A DNA stretch of 64,000 nucleotides from Haliclona indistincta (GCA_964017065.1 OZ024788.1:5224887-5288886), one strand, 5' to 3'. Counted from the first letter of the stretch, positions 1 through 13,966 are shown. The notes: a model not told the origin generated them from the sequence alone. A program made the numbers and translations.

Positions 1-44
1 AACAGAAGAACAGGTCATGGCTGGCTTCGTCATTCAGAGCTTAC

Positions 45-171
45 CGGTGATGAGAATTGGGTCTTCGTCGGAGCCTCGCGAGTCGTTGCTTGTTGTGCGA
101 GCAAAAGGAAGCATATCTGTTAGCTTGGGCTGTCGCAATACCTGTTTGTGTGGATGACCGGGAGACGCCAT
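45..171 (-). CDS. First coding exon of an unrecognised gene continuing off the left edge
   Basis: An ATG at 171-169 in good context (AATATGGCG) opens 42 codons that end, after one extra base, at a GTAAGC donor (44-39). The peptide begins MASPGHPHKQVL and contains QPKLTDMLPF, loosely like a PCNA-interacting (PIP) box (Q-x2-hydrophobic-x2-aromatic pair) but with a single final aromatic, so that reading is weak. The rest is Ser/Asp/Arg-rich and looks disordered. No acceptor exon is visible because the gene leaves the window. I do not recognise the product; a DNA repair or replication protein would fit the PIP-like motif but is speculation. Confidence 0.4.
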
Positions 172-458
172 ATTGCACCATTGGTTACCAATACCTCTAT
201 GAATAATAATGAGCTGGAAAAACCAAGAATGTGTGTGGGCGGTGGAAAAATTCTCTGCAACCGCACAGTCGAGTACAAAGCCAGGGTGCAAATTGTGTTT
301 TCAAAACATTAATAAAAATAGCTTACATGTAAATAAACTTGTACATTGTTCTGTCTACGGATATGCATTGTGAACATAAAACTGCTATTTTCTACTAATA
401 CTTGCTAGTATTGTCACTGTTTTTTTCCTAATTTTAGTACACCTGTGTGCCCGCTTGG

Positions 459-2570
459 TCAGTACTGATGCTGTACCAAAGCTATATCCGGAGTGGACAG
501 CAGAGTTGTGTTGCTGTGGCTGTGTTTAAGATGATTGTGGTGATCTTCACAGCTTGGATTGATGTAGACAGTGGGAGGGGCTTTAGAGGAGCTCTTCCTT
601 CTTTGAGTCCTCCTCCTGCAGACAAAATGGCTCCAAGATAAGATCAGACTACTGATGAATATTCATGAAACCTGTTTACACATGACCACTCAAAACCACA
701 ATAAACTTGTTAGTGCGAAAGGAATGGCTAGCATCCTGACCAAACAACCTAACTGACGACCAATAACACCAACAGCCCTTGATAAAACTCTTTTAAAAAC
801 GAACTAGGAAATTAAATCCCCTTTGCTAGATATGTATACTGCACAACATTGTACTAAAGCTGAAGAAATAGTGAAACCATGCATACTAGCAAGAAAAAAG
901 CGGTCCGTTTGTCTGCCTGGGTTAGTTAATCCAAAGTGAGATGGCTCATTTTCCAGACAAAATTTAGACAGTACATCTACCCCTGGCACAGTATTTATGG
1001 CTGCTTACCGTGTTACTGTGCAGACTACAATCAACCCGGCTATTAGCAGAACAACCACTGCAAACAGAGCCATGATATAGTAGTGGTAGGAGGTAGAAAC
1101 CAGATCATCTTGCACAGCAGCAGTTGAAGAACCTGTGTTGCTGCTTGACGTGGAAACCTGCAGTAAATAGACAATTGCAAGTAGATTTATCAGAGATAAA
1201 AAATTCTACAATATTCACACGCCTTGCTAGCTAATATGCATAGTTTATGTCAATGTTATCACATTGAGGTTTTTCTTTGTGTCCAGCTTTAACCAAATCA
1301 ACTAATTTAGCAATGAACCACTTGCCTCTAATATCTACGGCAGGATCAAAGAGATGCTGAATTGCACTGCTGTCTACACAGCAAGTCACTCATGCATGAA
1401 GTCTCCCACTGTGGGTTTTTGTAAGTAATAACTGATATACCTGCTCAGTAGCTGCCTGTTCAGAGCCAGGTGCTTTAGGTGGAACAGGTTTGTCGTTGTT
1501 TGGTGGATTTGATGCTGATGGAGTGGTTTCAGCACTTGGTGAAGCTGCTTCTAGAGACAGAGGAGGGAAACTACAAGTTGAAACACAGGAACAGCACACT
1601 ACAGCAAAGTGTGGTTTATTTGATGCAAGATAGTCATCTCATTTGCTATGCAATCTGCAGAACCTGAATAAGCTACAGATGTACTAAAGTCCTGTGGTAT
1701 TTTAGGCTAGCTAGCTTGTAACATTACCATGTTCTCAAAATCAAGGGACTTACGTGTCAAACAGCAACTAAATGCAGCTGAAAGAAACTTGGTAGAACCA
1801 CTAGTCCTGCTGTAGCAAGCATGGTACAACTGTAACAGAAATAATGATTTTGACTAGTCAAAAACTAAACTTCTATCTACCTGCAGAGCAGTAAACTGCA
1901 TAGAATTAGTTCCACCACGTAGCATGCACTGTATTCGAGCAATTTTAGTCCATTCTGCTTCTGTTTTGCAGTTCAAAATGTTGCTGCCGACTGCGGCCTC
2001 TGTGCATTCTCCTTAGCAACGAGAAAGATATTAGGAGCAGTTATCACGCGATAGTGATTATCGTGTTGTCTTCTCATCAGTATTAATGCCTACCGTTATC
2101 GCCTGTTGTCGAGCTCTTCACACATCGAGCCACTGGAAGCTGCAGAAGTCGAGGGTTGAAGACTGCTTTGCAGGTTTGCCCAGCTGGACAGGCGTGGTCA
2201 TCGCAAGGATTGAAGCTGATGCTTATCTTAGTATCAGCATTAGACAGCTGGCCGCTCACTGTTCCAGCAACAAGGGCTGTAAATAGCTGTGGATGAGAAA
2301 GTATTAGCGTGCTGTGCAAGTTTCTAAACTTACCCAGAGAGCTAGGCAACGCCCACTCATGGCTGGGAGGTCAGCTCCTAATCTGCCAAAAACTCTCCGA
2401 GCCAGGACCTCGCAGCGATCTTCAATAAAGAGTTGCAGACCTTTTTTGAAGTGGAACAGTTTGTTACCAACCTGCAATAGGAATAGAGATATGTCCAGCA
2501 AGCTACCTTGAAGCCGTAAACAAGACAACACGATGAATACGCTTAGTAAAGGTTTAAGTGGGAGTGGCAC
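459..2570 (-). CDS. Single-pass type I membrane protein with Cys-rich ectodomain, seven exons
   Basis: Exons (minus): 2570-2334, 2286-2094, 2011-1881, 1829-1754, 1550-1441, 1157-1009, 615-459. All donors and acceptors are GT-AG and every phase agrees, giving 350 codons before TGA at 461-459. The N-terminus (MPLPLKPLLSVFIVLSCL) is a signal peptide. The ectodomain has a short Cys cluster (PCDDHACPAGQTC), a second Cys-containing region ending FSCC, then a Pro/Ser/Thr-rich stalk. The TM helix (YYIMALFAVVVLLIAGLIVV) is followed by a basic stop-transfer run (RRRTQRRK) and a tail of about 45 residues ending LVQHQY. The head-to-head neighbour is the GATA gene, with start codons only 89 bp apart. I do not recognise the family; the layout suggests a small adhesion or receptor-like surface protein. 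A start further downstream, in exon 2, remains possible because LFTALVAGTVSG also looks signal-like. Confidence 0.6.
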
Positions 2571-2600
2571 TGCACGTGTCGGCCCAGAGCAGCACTAAAG

Positions 2601-2608
2601 TATAAAAG
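2601..2608 (+). promoter_or_regulatory. TATA box of the GATA gene in a bidirectional promoter
   Basis: TATAAAAG lies 52 bp upstream of the GATA start codon, which would place transcription start near 2630 and leave a very short 5' UTR. The minus-strand membrane-protein gene starts at 2570, so both genes share this interval. A CACGTG E-box lies at about 2573-2578. The motif is seen directly; its use as the core promoter is inferred. Confidence 0.55.
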
Positions 2609-2659
2609 AGGGCGGCTAATGAACTCTTTATTTCTGCTCTTTCCAGTCGACTCAATAGC

Positions 2660-5600
2660 ATGGAAACTATGATAAGGATGCAAAACGAGCTGACTCATTC
2701 GCCACAGACGAGCAACGTCTCAGAAGGATCTCCAGTGCCCCTTCAAGCAGCAGCTATCTGTTACCCATCTACTGCCCCACCTCTCGCTCTGGTTGATTCG
2801 CAACTGCATCCCAAGGCCTCCATTCTCCACGGCGTTGAGTACCGCACAGCAACCTTCACTCGCTTCCAGGTCGCGCAGACCACTGTCTGCTATCCTCCAA
2901 CACCTCCCGTTGAGATGCCGGAGTCTTCTGATCGCCTGCTACAGTACCATCAGCAGCAGCCTGGAGAAACACACGCCCTCTCTCACATTGGCTACGGTGG
3001 AGAGATTGAAAACATAGACGCAGCAAGCTCAGACAAGACGCCACCATTCACCTCTGGACTGCCGACCCCTCCACACTTGGTACCAATCTCGAGCGACGCT
3101 GACGGCAGCACAACCAACAGTATCTGCAACATCTCTCCGCTGAGCAGCAGTAGCAGCAGCAGTGGGGCTAGCTCCATCAAAGAGCCGTCCTTCTTCGGCA
3201 AATGGTCCCCGGCAGAGCACGCAAGCTACTCTGCACCAGCGCTCAGCCAGGCAGCACAAGGAGGCATGCAAGAATACCCGACAGAATACTGGAACAGCGC
3301 AAACAGCTGCAGCAGCTTGCAACAACTCAACAGCGCCCTGGCTCTGAAGCAGCCTTCTGCAGCCAACATGTTCTTCTCTCACCCAGGAGAAGGTTAGTTT
3401 TCTCTAGCATGCACACCCTCTCTGTTTACTTTGCCTGCACATACTCGTTGTTCAGTCAATAGGCTGTTTGCGAACATTCTTTGGTATTGAATTTCATCGC
3501 TCGCCATATTCATGATCGCTCGTGCTGTGAATCTATTTCGCCGCTGGCCGTGGGCTGCACTCTCGCTAGCTCGCTCTTTGCGCCCGCTGCTCTGTAGTAG
3601 GGTGTTACAGCCTTGTACCGCCTCCTGCGATTGTCAACTCCTAAGATCATTCAACCAGGCGTATCGCTTTGAGAGCCATGAATGCTCTCGACCTTGTTTG
3701 TGCCCGCTAGTTTGGTCGAGTCAGCACGCAGATCCAGCCCAGCTGTAAGTCAGCTGAGCATTGGAATTAACAGCAGTTGTGGTAACAAGTCCACTTTACT
3801 ACAAGTACTGGTGTAGTAGAAGAGTGCCTATGATCCAAAGTAGTGTTCTTTGCCAGCTATCTCAGCTAGCGAAACCATAGATTGTTTTTGCTCAGAACTT
3901 GGCTGTGTTGGATGTTTCTAAGCAACTCCCAGCTGGTTTTTCCCTTCAAAAAAATTACCAACAAACAAAGAGAGATAGTGTTTTACCAGCACCAAGAAGA
4001 ACCAAAGTACATTAGTGCTGTGGTTTGCTGTCGCCATTGTTGCTACTTCAAATGCACTTGAGTTAACCATATCTTACACCTGCCAAAGCAGGAGAACAGC
4101 TTATACAATGCTTGACCAACAACATAGCCTCAAACAGGACAGTGCAAACTATTTTAGTCTTCTTGGTCACAACTTTGAGGGTGCCTGTTTCTATAGAACA
4201 GCTGAGGCTAGATGCGCTCTTCAATAACAACACCTTTAGCCCGCCCCTTGCATTCCTCAGTGTCGCACTAGTTCACACTGTAGGATGCTTAGAGTAACAG
4301 AGGCAAGTGCTGGGGACCTTTGGCCCTCCTTAGAAGCCCTTTGTTTGTCTGGGGTCTAGCTACTCAGAGAAGATAAGTGCTGAGGCCATGATGGATCACT
4401 CATAGCTTTTATTCTCACCACTGGGCTAGGTCCTAAGCCCACTCAACTTCTTCCATTGCCAGGCTTCTCTCTCTGTCAGCACATGCCCTATTTGCTTAGC
4501 AGCTAGTGTTTGGTGCTTAACAGCACCTGATGTAAACACTCTCTCTACACTACCACACCTAGTCCTCTACCATCGTATTATCATATCTCTCTCACTCTGC
4601 AGGTACCTATTACTATCCCAACGGTGGTCCTCCTCGATACTGCAGCAACTGTGGCATAGGCAACACTCCTCTCTGGCGACGCAACATTGAGGGCCGCTAC
4701 CTCTGCAATGCCTGTGGGCTCTACTATCGAGTGAACGGTACCAACCGACAAGGAAGTCAAAAGAAAAAGGTGATTACCAGTTAAGAAAAGGGTCTTGAAT
4801 GGAGAAAGATTTTGGAATCTTAGCCAACAAGTAGTGACTGCTTTCACACCAGTAGCTTGTTGGCATGTATGCCAGTTTCAACACTGCCTAATATAGCACT
4901 TCCATGTTCTTGTATAATATTTACTATTGATGCTTGTCTCCATTATTATAGGCTGCTCTGAAGTCAATGAACAACAAGTGCTCAAACTGCAACACTACCA
5001 AGACAGTCCTCTGGAGGAGAATGGAAAATGGCGATCCAGTCTGCAATCCTTGTGGTCTATACTACAAATTGAATGGGGTAAGGCTACACACTAGTACACA
5101 CACTAGAATACTACTATCAAAAGAACTGAGTACTAGCCTGGTTGCCTGTGTACATTTGCGATTTGAATTGCGAATTTTATAAATTCAAATTTTCAACCAG
5201 CAGCAGCCCATAGTGTAAGCAAGCCCTTGTCCCAACCTCAACTAGTGCAGCTTCAGTGGTAGCTCTAAAGTGGGTAGGTGGATCCAAACAGACCTAAGAG
5301 TTGACACAAATCGAAGTGGGCAAAAAACCCTCAAGGAATCTCACCAAGTCGAAAACTATTTTCATATTACTGTCAGACATTTTTAATGAAAAAAGCCATA
5401 TCACTGTTATTTTCTTTTCTACAGGTCACCAGGCCTAAATCTCTCTGCAAAGACACTATCCAGACTCGCAATCGCAAATCTACGTCAAACAAAAACAAAA
5501 GCAAGAAAAGCAAACAAAAGCCCATTGCATCAACAGCGGACATTGGTTCGTCTTCCTCTGGAATTCCAGTGATCAGCTACCTGAGCAGTAACATGGTGCC

Positions 5601-6069
5601 GCCGCCTTGCTCATCGTATCTCCCTCCCCCTCCTCCCTATGGAGTCTCAACTAACGCCAACATATCCCAATCGCCAGCACTCTCAAGTGGAATGGCTCTT
5701 CCAGACGTTTCCACTCATGTGTCTAGCAACGGTTTTCTCACTGGAACAGGTTATGGCTACGAACAATCCGAGATGAAGCCGCCAGTTGCCGAGATAGCCA
5801 GCGAGCCTCGTGGATCACCTTACTACTCTCCAGGGAGCTCTTCTCAAATGATGATGGACGGCAACTCGTCCAGCTATCCACAGTATGGATCGTGCTACAG
5901 CTATGGCTCTCCTTCTCAAGTCTCTCCAATGCACTCTCAGCAGCTTTCCCCCCAAATGCACCATCACTCTCCCGTAATGCACCACTCTCCCGTAATGCAC
6001 CACTCCCCCGTGATGCACCACTCGCCCCAGGCTCTCTCGTCCCCTCCAGCAATGCACTCACCGGTGTGA
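2660..6069 (+). CDS. Two-zinc-finger GATA transcription factor (GATA1/2/3-4/5/6-like)
   Basis: Sequence-specific nuclear DNA-binding protein recognising WGATAR sites. Four exons with matching phases: 2660-3392, 4603-4769, 4952-5077, 5425-6069; 556 aa. Residues 1-244 are a Ser/Pro-rich N-terminal region. The N-finger is Cys258/261 with Cys279/282 (CSNC-x17-CNAC); the C-finger is Cys310/313 with Cys331/334 (CSNC-x17-CNPC), followed by the basic tail ending IQTRNRK that is diagnostic of metazoan GATA factors. An intron separates the two fingers and another follows the C-finger, as in many animal GATA genes. The C-finger has Pro333 where family members almost always have Ala. The C-terminus is Ser/Pro/Tyr-rich and ends in a His-Ser-Pro repeat. 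AATAAA at 6367-6372 is a likely polyadenylation signal. Assignment to a vertebrate subfamily is not attempted. Confidence 0.95.
5953..6027 (+). repeat. In-frame 18-nt repeat coding VMHHSP in the GATA C-terminus
   Basis: Three to four near-perfect copies of an 18-bp unit (CCCGTAATGCACCACTCT and variants) encode tandem VMHHSP motifs close to the stop codon. This looks like a recent minisatellite-style expansion in a disordered tail; length variation between individuals would be expected. Confidence 0.75.
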
Positions 6070-7905
6070 AAGAAATCGAATCTTCTAGGAAAATATTTTT
6101 TCATTGTTGGTACTGTATTATATTTGATTGTGTGCTCAAAAACAGACTGCGCCGATTATTCGGGCGCTTTTAGAGCTTATTTTTGTACAGATAACCAGAT
6201 AATTTTTTATGATAAAATTTATCGTTTTGTAGCAATAATTTCACTTGATTCATGCTCAGTTATTTTTGTAAGTCACTAATCACCCCATTGTTTCATAGCC
6301 TCTCTCTCTCCATCCACAGGTACAATGATCACTATACCAATCACTTATGTACAAACTTTGTTCAATAATAAAACAGGAGAATTTTATATCCAATTCCGAA
6401 AGCGAGACGTGCAACGTATAAAATAGCAACGGTTGAATGGTGGAATAACTTGTCAGAGCTAGTGATACCAGAAGCATGCTTTTTACAGTGCTGCGCATAA
6501 CATATCATGGAGCGACAGTCTGTCAAGCACTTGTTTTTACAAAGCATTCTACTGGGATATTCTCAAGTGCCTCACATTGTTCTCTCTTGTATAAAATAGC
6601 TAGCCCTGACTCTGTACATTCTGTGAAGATATTCATGTGAGAAGGGTTCACAGCTAAGGGGGTGGAATAGCTGGAAGGTGGAGCTACTGTAGTCTGGGCT
6701 AGTGTCATGTTACAGGAAGGATAGGCTGAAGTCAGAAGAGGCACACACCATTGTATGATGTTGACATGGTACTCTTGAGTCAGCAGTTATGCAAGCAGAT
6801 ACATACACTTAGGAGAATGTATTTTGGTTTTTAAGTAGAAGCAGTGAAGAAATTTAGAGATCTCTAGAGAAGTGTCATATGACATTAAGCGGTGCAGACC
6901 GTGATCTCAATTCTGAATGAACAGTAGACCTTCCTGGGAGGGTGGGCGTCAGACTCAGGAAGCACAGTATGAACACAGCTGTACCATATAGGAGATTGTA
7001 TTTACGCTGGATTCCTACTATTCTGTTATTTTTGCAAAAGCAGATAAGGTACAATGGAATGAATGCGTAGCAGCACATACAGAAATATATAGCACAGTCA
7101 CATGTGTGCAAATTAGGATTTGTTTACTCGTAGAACCACACTTTGTTAACACGAGATTCACAGTTTACAGTCGTCGTCGTGTTGCAATTACTCCCTAAGA
7201 GTCTGACAGGTCATCGACACACGAGATCCCTCTCTCTCGAGACAGCTTTCCAGTGATCTTAGTCGTGACATAGGTGACAGAACCCTTACAAGTGCTTGAG
7301 AAAGGGTAAACATTGCCACAGCTCAACATGTGAGAGCAAGAGGAACCAAGCTGTCTTTTCCACAGGTGGGAACACCTGACAGACGTGTAAATTGTGCAAT
7401 TTTAAATTAACAAGTCAGGTAAATAAATTCCAGACCGAGCACTTTCAAAAGAAACACTACTTTCATATTCAAATTGATTGTAATGCAGAGAATCGAGAAT
7501 TATTGTTACTGCAAAAAGTACACGTAACAAACCATTGAAGAATAAACTCAGATAAACCTCTTAGTTAAGAACACCTGTCTTTGAAGAAATATATTAATCT
7601 GCTTCTAAATGGGTTCTTGACTACTAGCGGGTTGCATAATATCTCTGAAGTTGAACTGGGAAGCAGTTGAAATGACCAAAATATGCAGGAAATCAATGTC
7701 CTTTGATGTCAATGTCAGTATGAACACTGACTGACAACACAGAGTACAACTGGGTCAGAAATCAACATTACAAGTTGTGTAGACAGTAATAAAACTCTAT
7801 TGGGAACAATCACCATTGAATAGGGCATATAAGTTATTTTTACTTTATTGTCAGTCAATATTGTTAGTTTGACTATATTTGAGGTGTCTAGGCTGGTGCT
7901 GTTTT
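6070..7905. other. Intergenic region between convergent GATA and SPAG6 3' ends
   Basis: No exon with conserved coding character was found on either strand. It holds the likely GATA poly(A) signal (AATAAA, 6367-6372, plus) and, on the minus strand, AATAAA at 7849-7844 just after the SPAG6 stop codon. The remaining sequence is AT-rich without recognisable repeats. Confidence 0.6.
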
Positions 7906-9670
7906 TCACTGAATTACTGGTTTGTACTCTTCGATCCGATCCAACAGCTTCTCAGAGTAGCCCGGCGAGTAATACCTGCAGGAGACGGGATTATTGAAAT
8001 ACTGTGTGTATGTCTTGATGTTAGTGAAAGTATTGATGACATTGATAAAAGTGAATTTCAAGGCAGTTATCAGTGCTGTTTGCATATCAACATATCGCTG
8101 ATGCCGAGATTGATAAATTTGTTGTCAAATAAGCCAGGGAAACAGTACAGCAGGCAAGGTTGGGAACAACCGTACTGCGTGTATTAACCACGACTAGGTA
8201 ATGTTGTTGAAACACACGATAAGGGATGATGATATCGAACACATTCAGCACTGCACTGGGTAATCGATATCTGAGATTTTGTTAATGGAGATAATTACTG
8301 TAGTATTGCATGCATCTACAACATGATAAAGTCCTATTATTCACACAATTGCCTGCCTTGTGTCGATGTCACAACTCACAAGCTGATACACAAACAAGAC
8401 CATGAGAATGTCACCCCTCCTCCCTCCTTTCCTCCCTCCCTCTTCTCTCATCTCACCCTCCCTCCTTTCACTCTCTCTCCCTCCAATGCATCTGTTGAAC
8501 ACAAAAGCATGTTTTCCCGCTCAGTGCATCCCTGAGGGTGTGTTTGTGAGAGACAGGCAAAGACTGAGTTGTTTAGACAGTGTACCGCACACACTGATAA
8601 GAGTCCAGTGTTACCAACAGTGAGGTATGAAATGTGAGTAGCGGAGTCTACCACAGACCAGCACATGTAGTATTATATCATAGTGGTGTCGCTAGACACA
8701 GCCTAGCTAGCCAGGAATAGGCTGAGCAATCATAGACTATGTAACTACACAAGAAGAATTTGAGAAATGATCTACATTATACATTTAGGTGATAAGGCTG
8801 AAATTGCATTCAAGCTACTTGTTAAAATTACACTGTACGAATCATGCTAAGGAACTTGACATACACTTGTACATGAAGGGTCTTAGGGAAAGATTTCTCA
8901 AAGGCTCAAAATCCGCTGCATTTGGAACCAAGCGTCGGTTCATGACAAAGGTTACCTCCCATAACGAGGTTAGGATAATCACAGTTCTAGTATGAAATCG
9001 ATTACAATCGAATAATGCAGTGGATGAGAGGTCATGCATAGACCCTTTACCTTTTAAACTCGGCAGTGATACATAAACTGGTATCAAGCTGCAAAACAGT
9101 ATTTTTTGTCAAGGAATTCATTGGTATAAGAGCACAGGTGCACAGTTCAGCTATTATTAGCTAATCCACTAGAGACATGACGCTTTCAACACAACCAATA
9201 TGAATACACTTATTCATAGGCATCAAAAGAAGCAAGTTCAAGCAACTAAGACAATTGAAAATACTAATCACAAACTCCACAATGGTCTATAACTCGACCA
9301 ATACAAACTGTCTGACCACCTAAGTCTACAAGCATGTGTGATGAATAGCAGGTATTACCAAACCAAGGCAACCTTGTAAATAAACTAAACAGCTAAATCT
9401 GAAGCTCATAATTGTATTAGACTCTGGCATTTCAGTCCCAAGTCAATACTCACACACTACAGTGGTCACGGTACTGTAGTATCAAGAGATCATCCACGAT
9501 CCACCCATTACTACAGGTAGAAATGATTGTGTGCACGTATGCAACCACACAGAAGTGTGTGTGTGTGTGTGTACCCACCACAACAGCATTAAGACCCAGT
9601 TCCACCACAGTCTGTGTGTTTGTGTGTGTGTGGTGTGTGGTGTGTGTGTGTGTGTGTGTGTGGTGTGTGG

Positions 9671-9701
<31 letters not shown>

Positions 9702-12700
9702 TGTGTGTGCATAAAGCTGTTACTTATACACCACTAGACCTGTTTCCACTACTACTACTAGCAGCAGTGTGTCTACATGTGTGTACATGTATGTGTTGTC
9801 TGTTGAAGTGGCTGTTTATATCACTCATGTAGACCCAGAATGTGCTAATGTGCTATGACACAGCTCTCTACCTACCAGCATAATTTGTCCTGATTATCAC
9901 TAATCATCGCCTGGCACCAGACAATCAGAGACAGCTGCAAATGTTACTGCAGATGGCTACACACTACCAGCATTTCTCAACTAATCCAGTCTAATGCAAG
10001 CTGACAAGAAGCATAGCATACTCCAGGTCTGTCAATGAATGCTTCACAGTACCATTACAATGTGTGTACATGTATGATTGTCAAGATTTCACGAAGCACA
10101 CCAAACAATGCTTCTTGGTAACCAAAACACTCGATGCATCAAGATCAAAATTATTTTAGTTGTCAACCTTTGCAACCCTGTCGATTGTCACACGTCCAGT
10201 GTGCTACTGTTTGTGTGCATGTAATGTACTGCGTGCTTCTAGAGTGTGTTGCGCCATACCTGACTATCTCCTCGGGGAAGCATCTGTTGATGTTCATGAT
10301 GTACTCCTGTAGAGTGGAGCCCTCCTCTGCACTGATCTCCTGGATCTACAACCGAAAATAAAGATCACATTCACAGACAGTTCAATACAGCAATGAGATC
10401 AGTATAGTAATACCCAAACCACCACATTCATAAACTACATAGTGCATTCATCACTTTGCGACGAGTGGTGCATTTAACAAACTTTTGACCACCGACAAAA
10501 AGAGCAAATATAGAGTTCACAGTTCACGTCGAAAACATGCATATCAAATCAGTTCTCAACAGCGGTACCAAATTGTTGTAATAATCAGTTCCCGTACATG
10601 TACAATGTAATATCGAAATTACAATTTTGATCAAGCTACAGTACTGTGCGACAAGTTACCAACTTTGTCAGTGGTAGGGATAATATTACGATACTGTATC
10701 AGTGTGGGATGGATTAATCACAGCCATGGTGTAAACAGACCAGAATGCTCCAATACAGTTATCAACCAGTGCTGTCTATTGCATATTGAGACATAATTTT
10801 TCACTAGAGCTTCCAACAAGCAAATGTACAGGTCCCTTGAAGCAGAGAGTGTATCACATTATGCATTAATGCGATAAATCACTGATCAACACAGATATTT
10901 ACATGTAGGTTGTATAAGGTTGTATAAGCTTTATTGGAAGAAGAGATTTCACACACACGCACACACGTCACACAATCACAGTGTCAGGCTGTCAGCTTAA
11001 CCTGCACATGTACATGTACAGTGCACAATCTACAAAAGGCTTGTAATTGACCACACTTCAATTTCCAATCACAATATTTGTCCAACAGAGGGGAAATCTC
11101 AGCACCCATAATCCAAAGCCACAGCTGACTCTAAAATACACTAAAATGCTGATCCCGTACTACAGTGCATAGAGAAGCCACACAATCAGGAATTGAAACT
11201 AACACAGTTCTTATACTATACTTAATAACTAGTAAAACCATACAAGTAGCCTTGTTTATGATTATTGTTAATACAGCTCTTCCTGTTCAAATCAAGATTT
11301 GTATACTTGATATAGCATGTGAACTGAAGTCCAATACATGCATGCACACACATAAAGTCTGAAGAAGTTGTAAAAATCAAAAAATCCCAAATCCACTTTC
11401 CATATGCTTATCCTGGGACGATAATACAAAAGTGATGTCACATCGTAATTACACTGACGTGCAGCACTCCTTTTAAAGGAACTGTCTCAAAGTCCCAAAT
11501 ACAATAATTTTTGAAAGCGTACACAGGATACCAAGCTCACATACAGAAGCATACAGTTTCTGTAGACACTACTATCATTATTCACAACATGGAGGATGAT
11601 CAGAGACTGAACACATTAGTACATCAAAATGGAGCTCTATAATTATTTTCAGTTAATCTTTCATTGAAGCGCTGCAAGACAAAAATCTTGAACACATGCA
11701 TCAGTCACCACATCAGTTTAGGTACGGAGACGAGTGTGGTCATAACATTATTACTGTGTGTATTATGAACTAAGCAATGTCTCTATTCATGCTGTGTCAA
11801 CTCCACTTGGGCTCAAGGGTGAAGCCAGCAGTATTATGAGACTTTCATAACAATTTCAATATCAATAATTTTCATTAAACAGCTTAGATAAACAAGGAAA
11901 TAGACCATGGAAATAATTAGAGAAACAGCAAGTTGCAAAAATTCACACTTGAAGAAAATGTCGATTTTTCTACCAGTCAATAACATGTTTAATTATTTCA
12001 AACTGCATGTACTGTACATCATTTTCCAGCTAGAAAATAACATATTGAACAATGCATGTATAGTACGACATGTAGTACATGTACATTATACAGGAGAAGT
12101 ATAAAGATTCGAATACTGTAGCGGTGAGCATTGATTAGAGTATTGCGATTCAAACCAACATCAACATAAAAAATGGCTGCAATACACAGTGCATTGAGCT
12201 GACCGCACCAGTACAGGCAATACAGTGAGTCTGACATGCTCACATGACCGCTACACGACCAGATACATGAATGGGATTGTACTAAAAGGGACTGGTTGTG
12301 TGTTCCCGATGGTAAAGATATGTTCCCGATGGTAAAACCATGTGTACAAAGATATGAAGCAATGTACAGTTTAATACCATGTACAAGAGATTTAGTTAAA
12401 AAAACTACACTTTACTATGCCGTATACAATTTTGCAGTAGCTGCTAAAGTACAATTTGCTAGCTGCTATTACAATTTACAATCTGCTAGTACAATTTGCC
12501 TTTTACAACAGTGTGGAGCTTTGAGCTTTAGATTCATTCATTCTAATCCTTACACAAGAATAATTATTTTTACCAGGTCAAGTTTGGTTGTTACTAAAAC
12601 AACCTCTCTCCTTCACCTTTTGCATACAGGTGAGGAATGTGCCCCCTCCTATACAGTAGACATACAGCACTGCTAATACAACTCCTTATAAGGTAAAAGC

Positions 12701-13930
12701 TAGTGACAGACAGACACACAATGCAAATTACATACAAAAGCACCTTTTTCAGTCCACCTGAGGTCACAAATAGTCTACGGGCCTTGGGGTCGTGTGGCAA
12801 TGCCTGTATGGAGAGAAAGGTCAATGAATTATTATACATGTAGTGACCTCGAGTTATAGTAATTAATTATTATTGGATCAACAGAGTGGTGTTCAGGGAA
12901 AATGTGACACATTGTAATTACTAGGTTGCTTGACCAATTCCCACAAGTCCAGATCACATGATGGGTAATGCTGCTATGAGATGAGGCTTCTGGTTACATC
13001 AAAGTGCGTTACGAGAGCTCATACCAGGGTGTGGCTCCAGTAATGAACAGCTGGGCAGCAGCCATAACTATTCCCCAACCACCACAACACTGCACCACAC
13101 AATGTGTATTAATGTGAACGAATAGTGAGTACATTTTAAAAGAAAAACGCAAAATTAATCTCTTTGAAAGTTTGGAGTTGTACGTACATGATTATAAAAT
13201 GCGCATGCATGAATATAAAGATGAGACACTGCACAAAATTAGTAAAATTATAAAAAGTTTGAACAATTGAAAGCATCCAAACCATTGGCCGTATTGTAAT
13301 ATACCTTTAGGCCGAAATTGAATTCTGAATGCACCAAGATTCAATGCTTTTATTCTCAAAAATGAGTTCATTTGCAAATGCATAAAAATCCCATAAAATC
13401 CCATACTCTACACAGAGACTTGTAGGTCTATTATTGCAGCAGTACAGCTGACCACACAATTAATAACAGTAAGTAACAACGTATCAATAGCAATTGATGT
13501 GTAGTTGACTCGAGTTATGTACTACACCACTCCAAGGGCGGCGCAATTCAAAGAAATTACCATTTCCCTTTGATCAAGACATTTGTACGGCTCTGAATGC
13601 AGGCTATTTTTAGTAACGACAACAACCAATGACATCATCAAAGATTCAAAATGAGATACCACAGATATGAAAAGGTGAGGATTTTATATCATTTTCTTGC
13701 AGTGTTACCTTTGAGAATTGTCCAACAACATGCTTGAGTATGTTAGGAGGAGCATCGTGAAGAAGAGGCTCGAGGGCAGCGAGCTGACCACAACGGATGA
13801 GCACGCTCTTGAGAGCTTTCTTTGCCTTATGAGAGAGAGAGAGAGAGAGGGAAGGAGGGAGAGAGAGAGCGAGAGAGAGAGAGAGAGAGAGGAGAGGGAG
13901 AGAGAGAGGGAGAGAGAGAGAGAGAGAGGG

Positions 13931-13966
<36 letters not shown>

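Noticed and set aside
447..641. Plus-strand 64-codon frame near an AATAAA at about 700
   Set aside because: It is the reverse complement of the last exon (cytoplasmic tail) of the minus-strand membrane protein, whose phases fit six upstream exons.
9482..9832. Cys/Val-rich and His/Thr-rich frames
   Set aside because: TG microsatellite translation.
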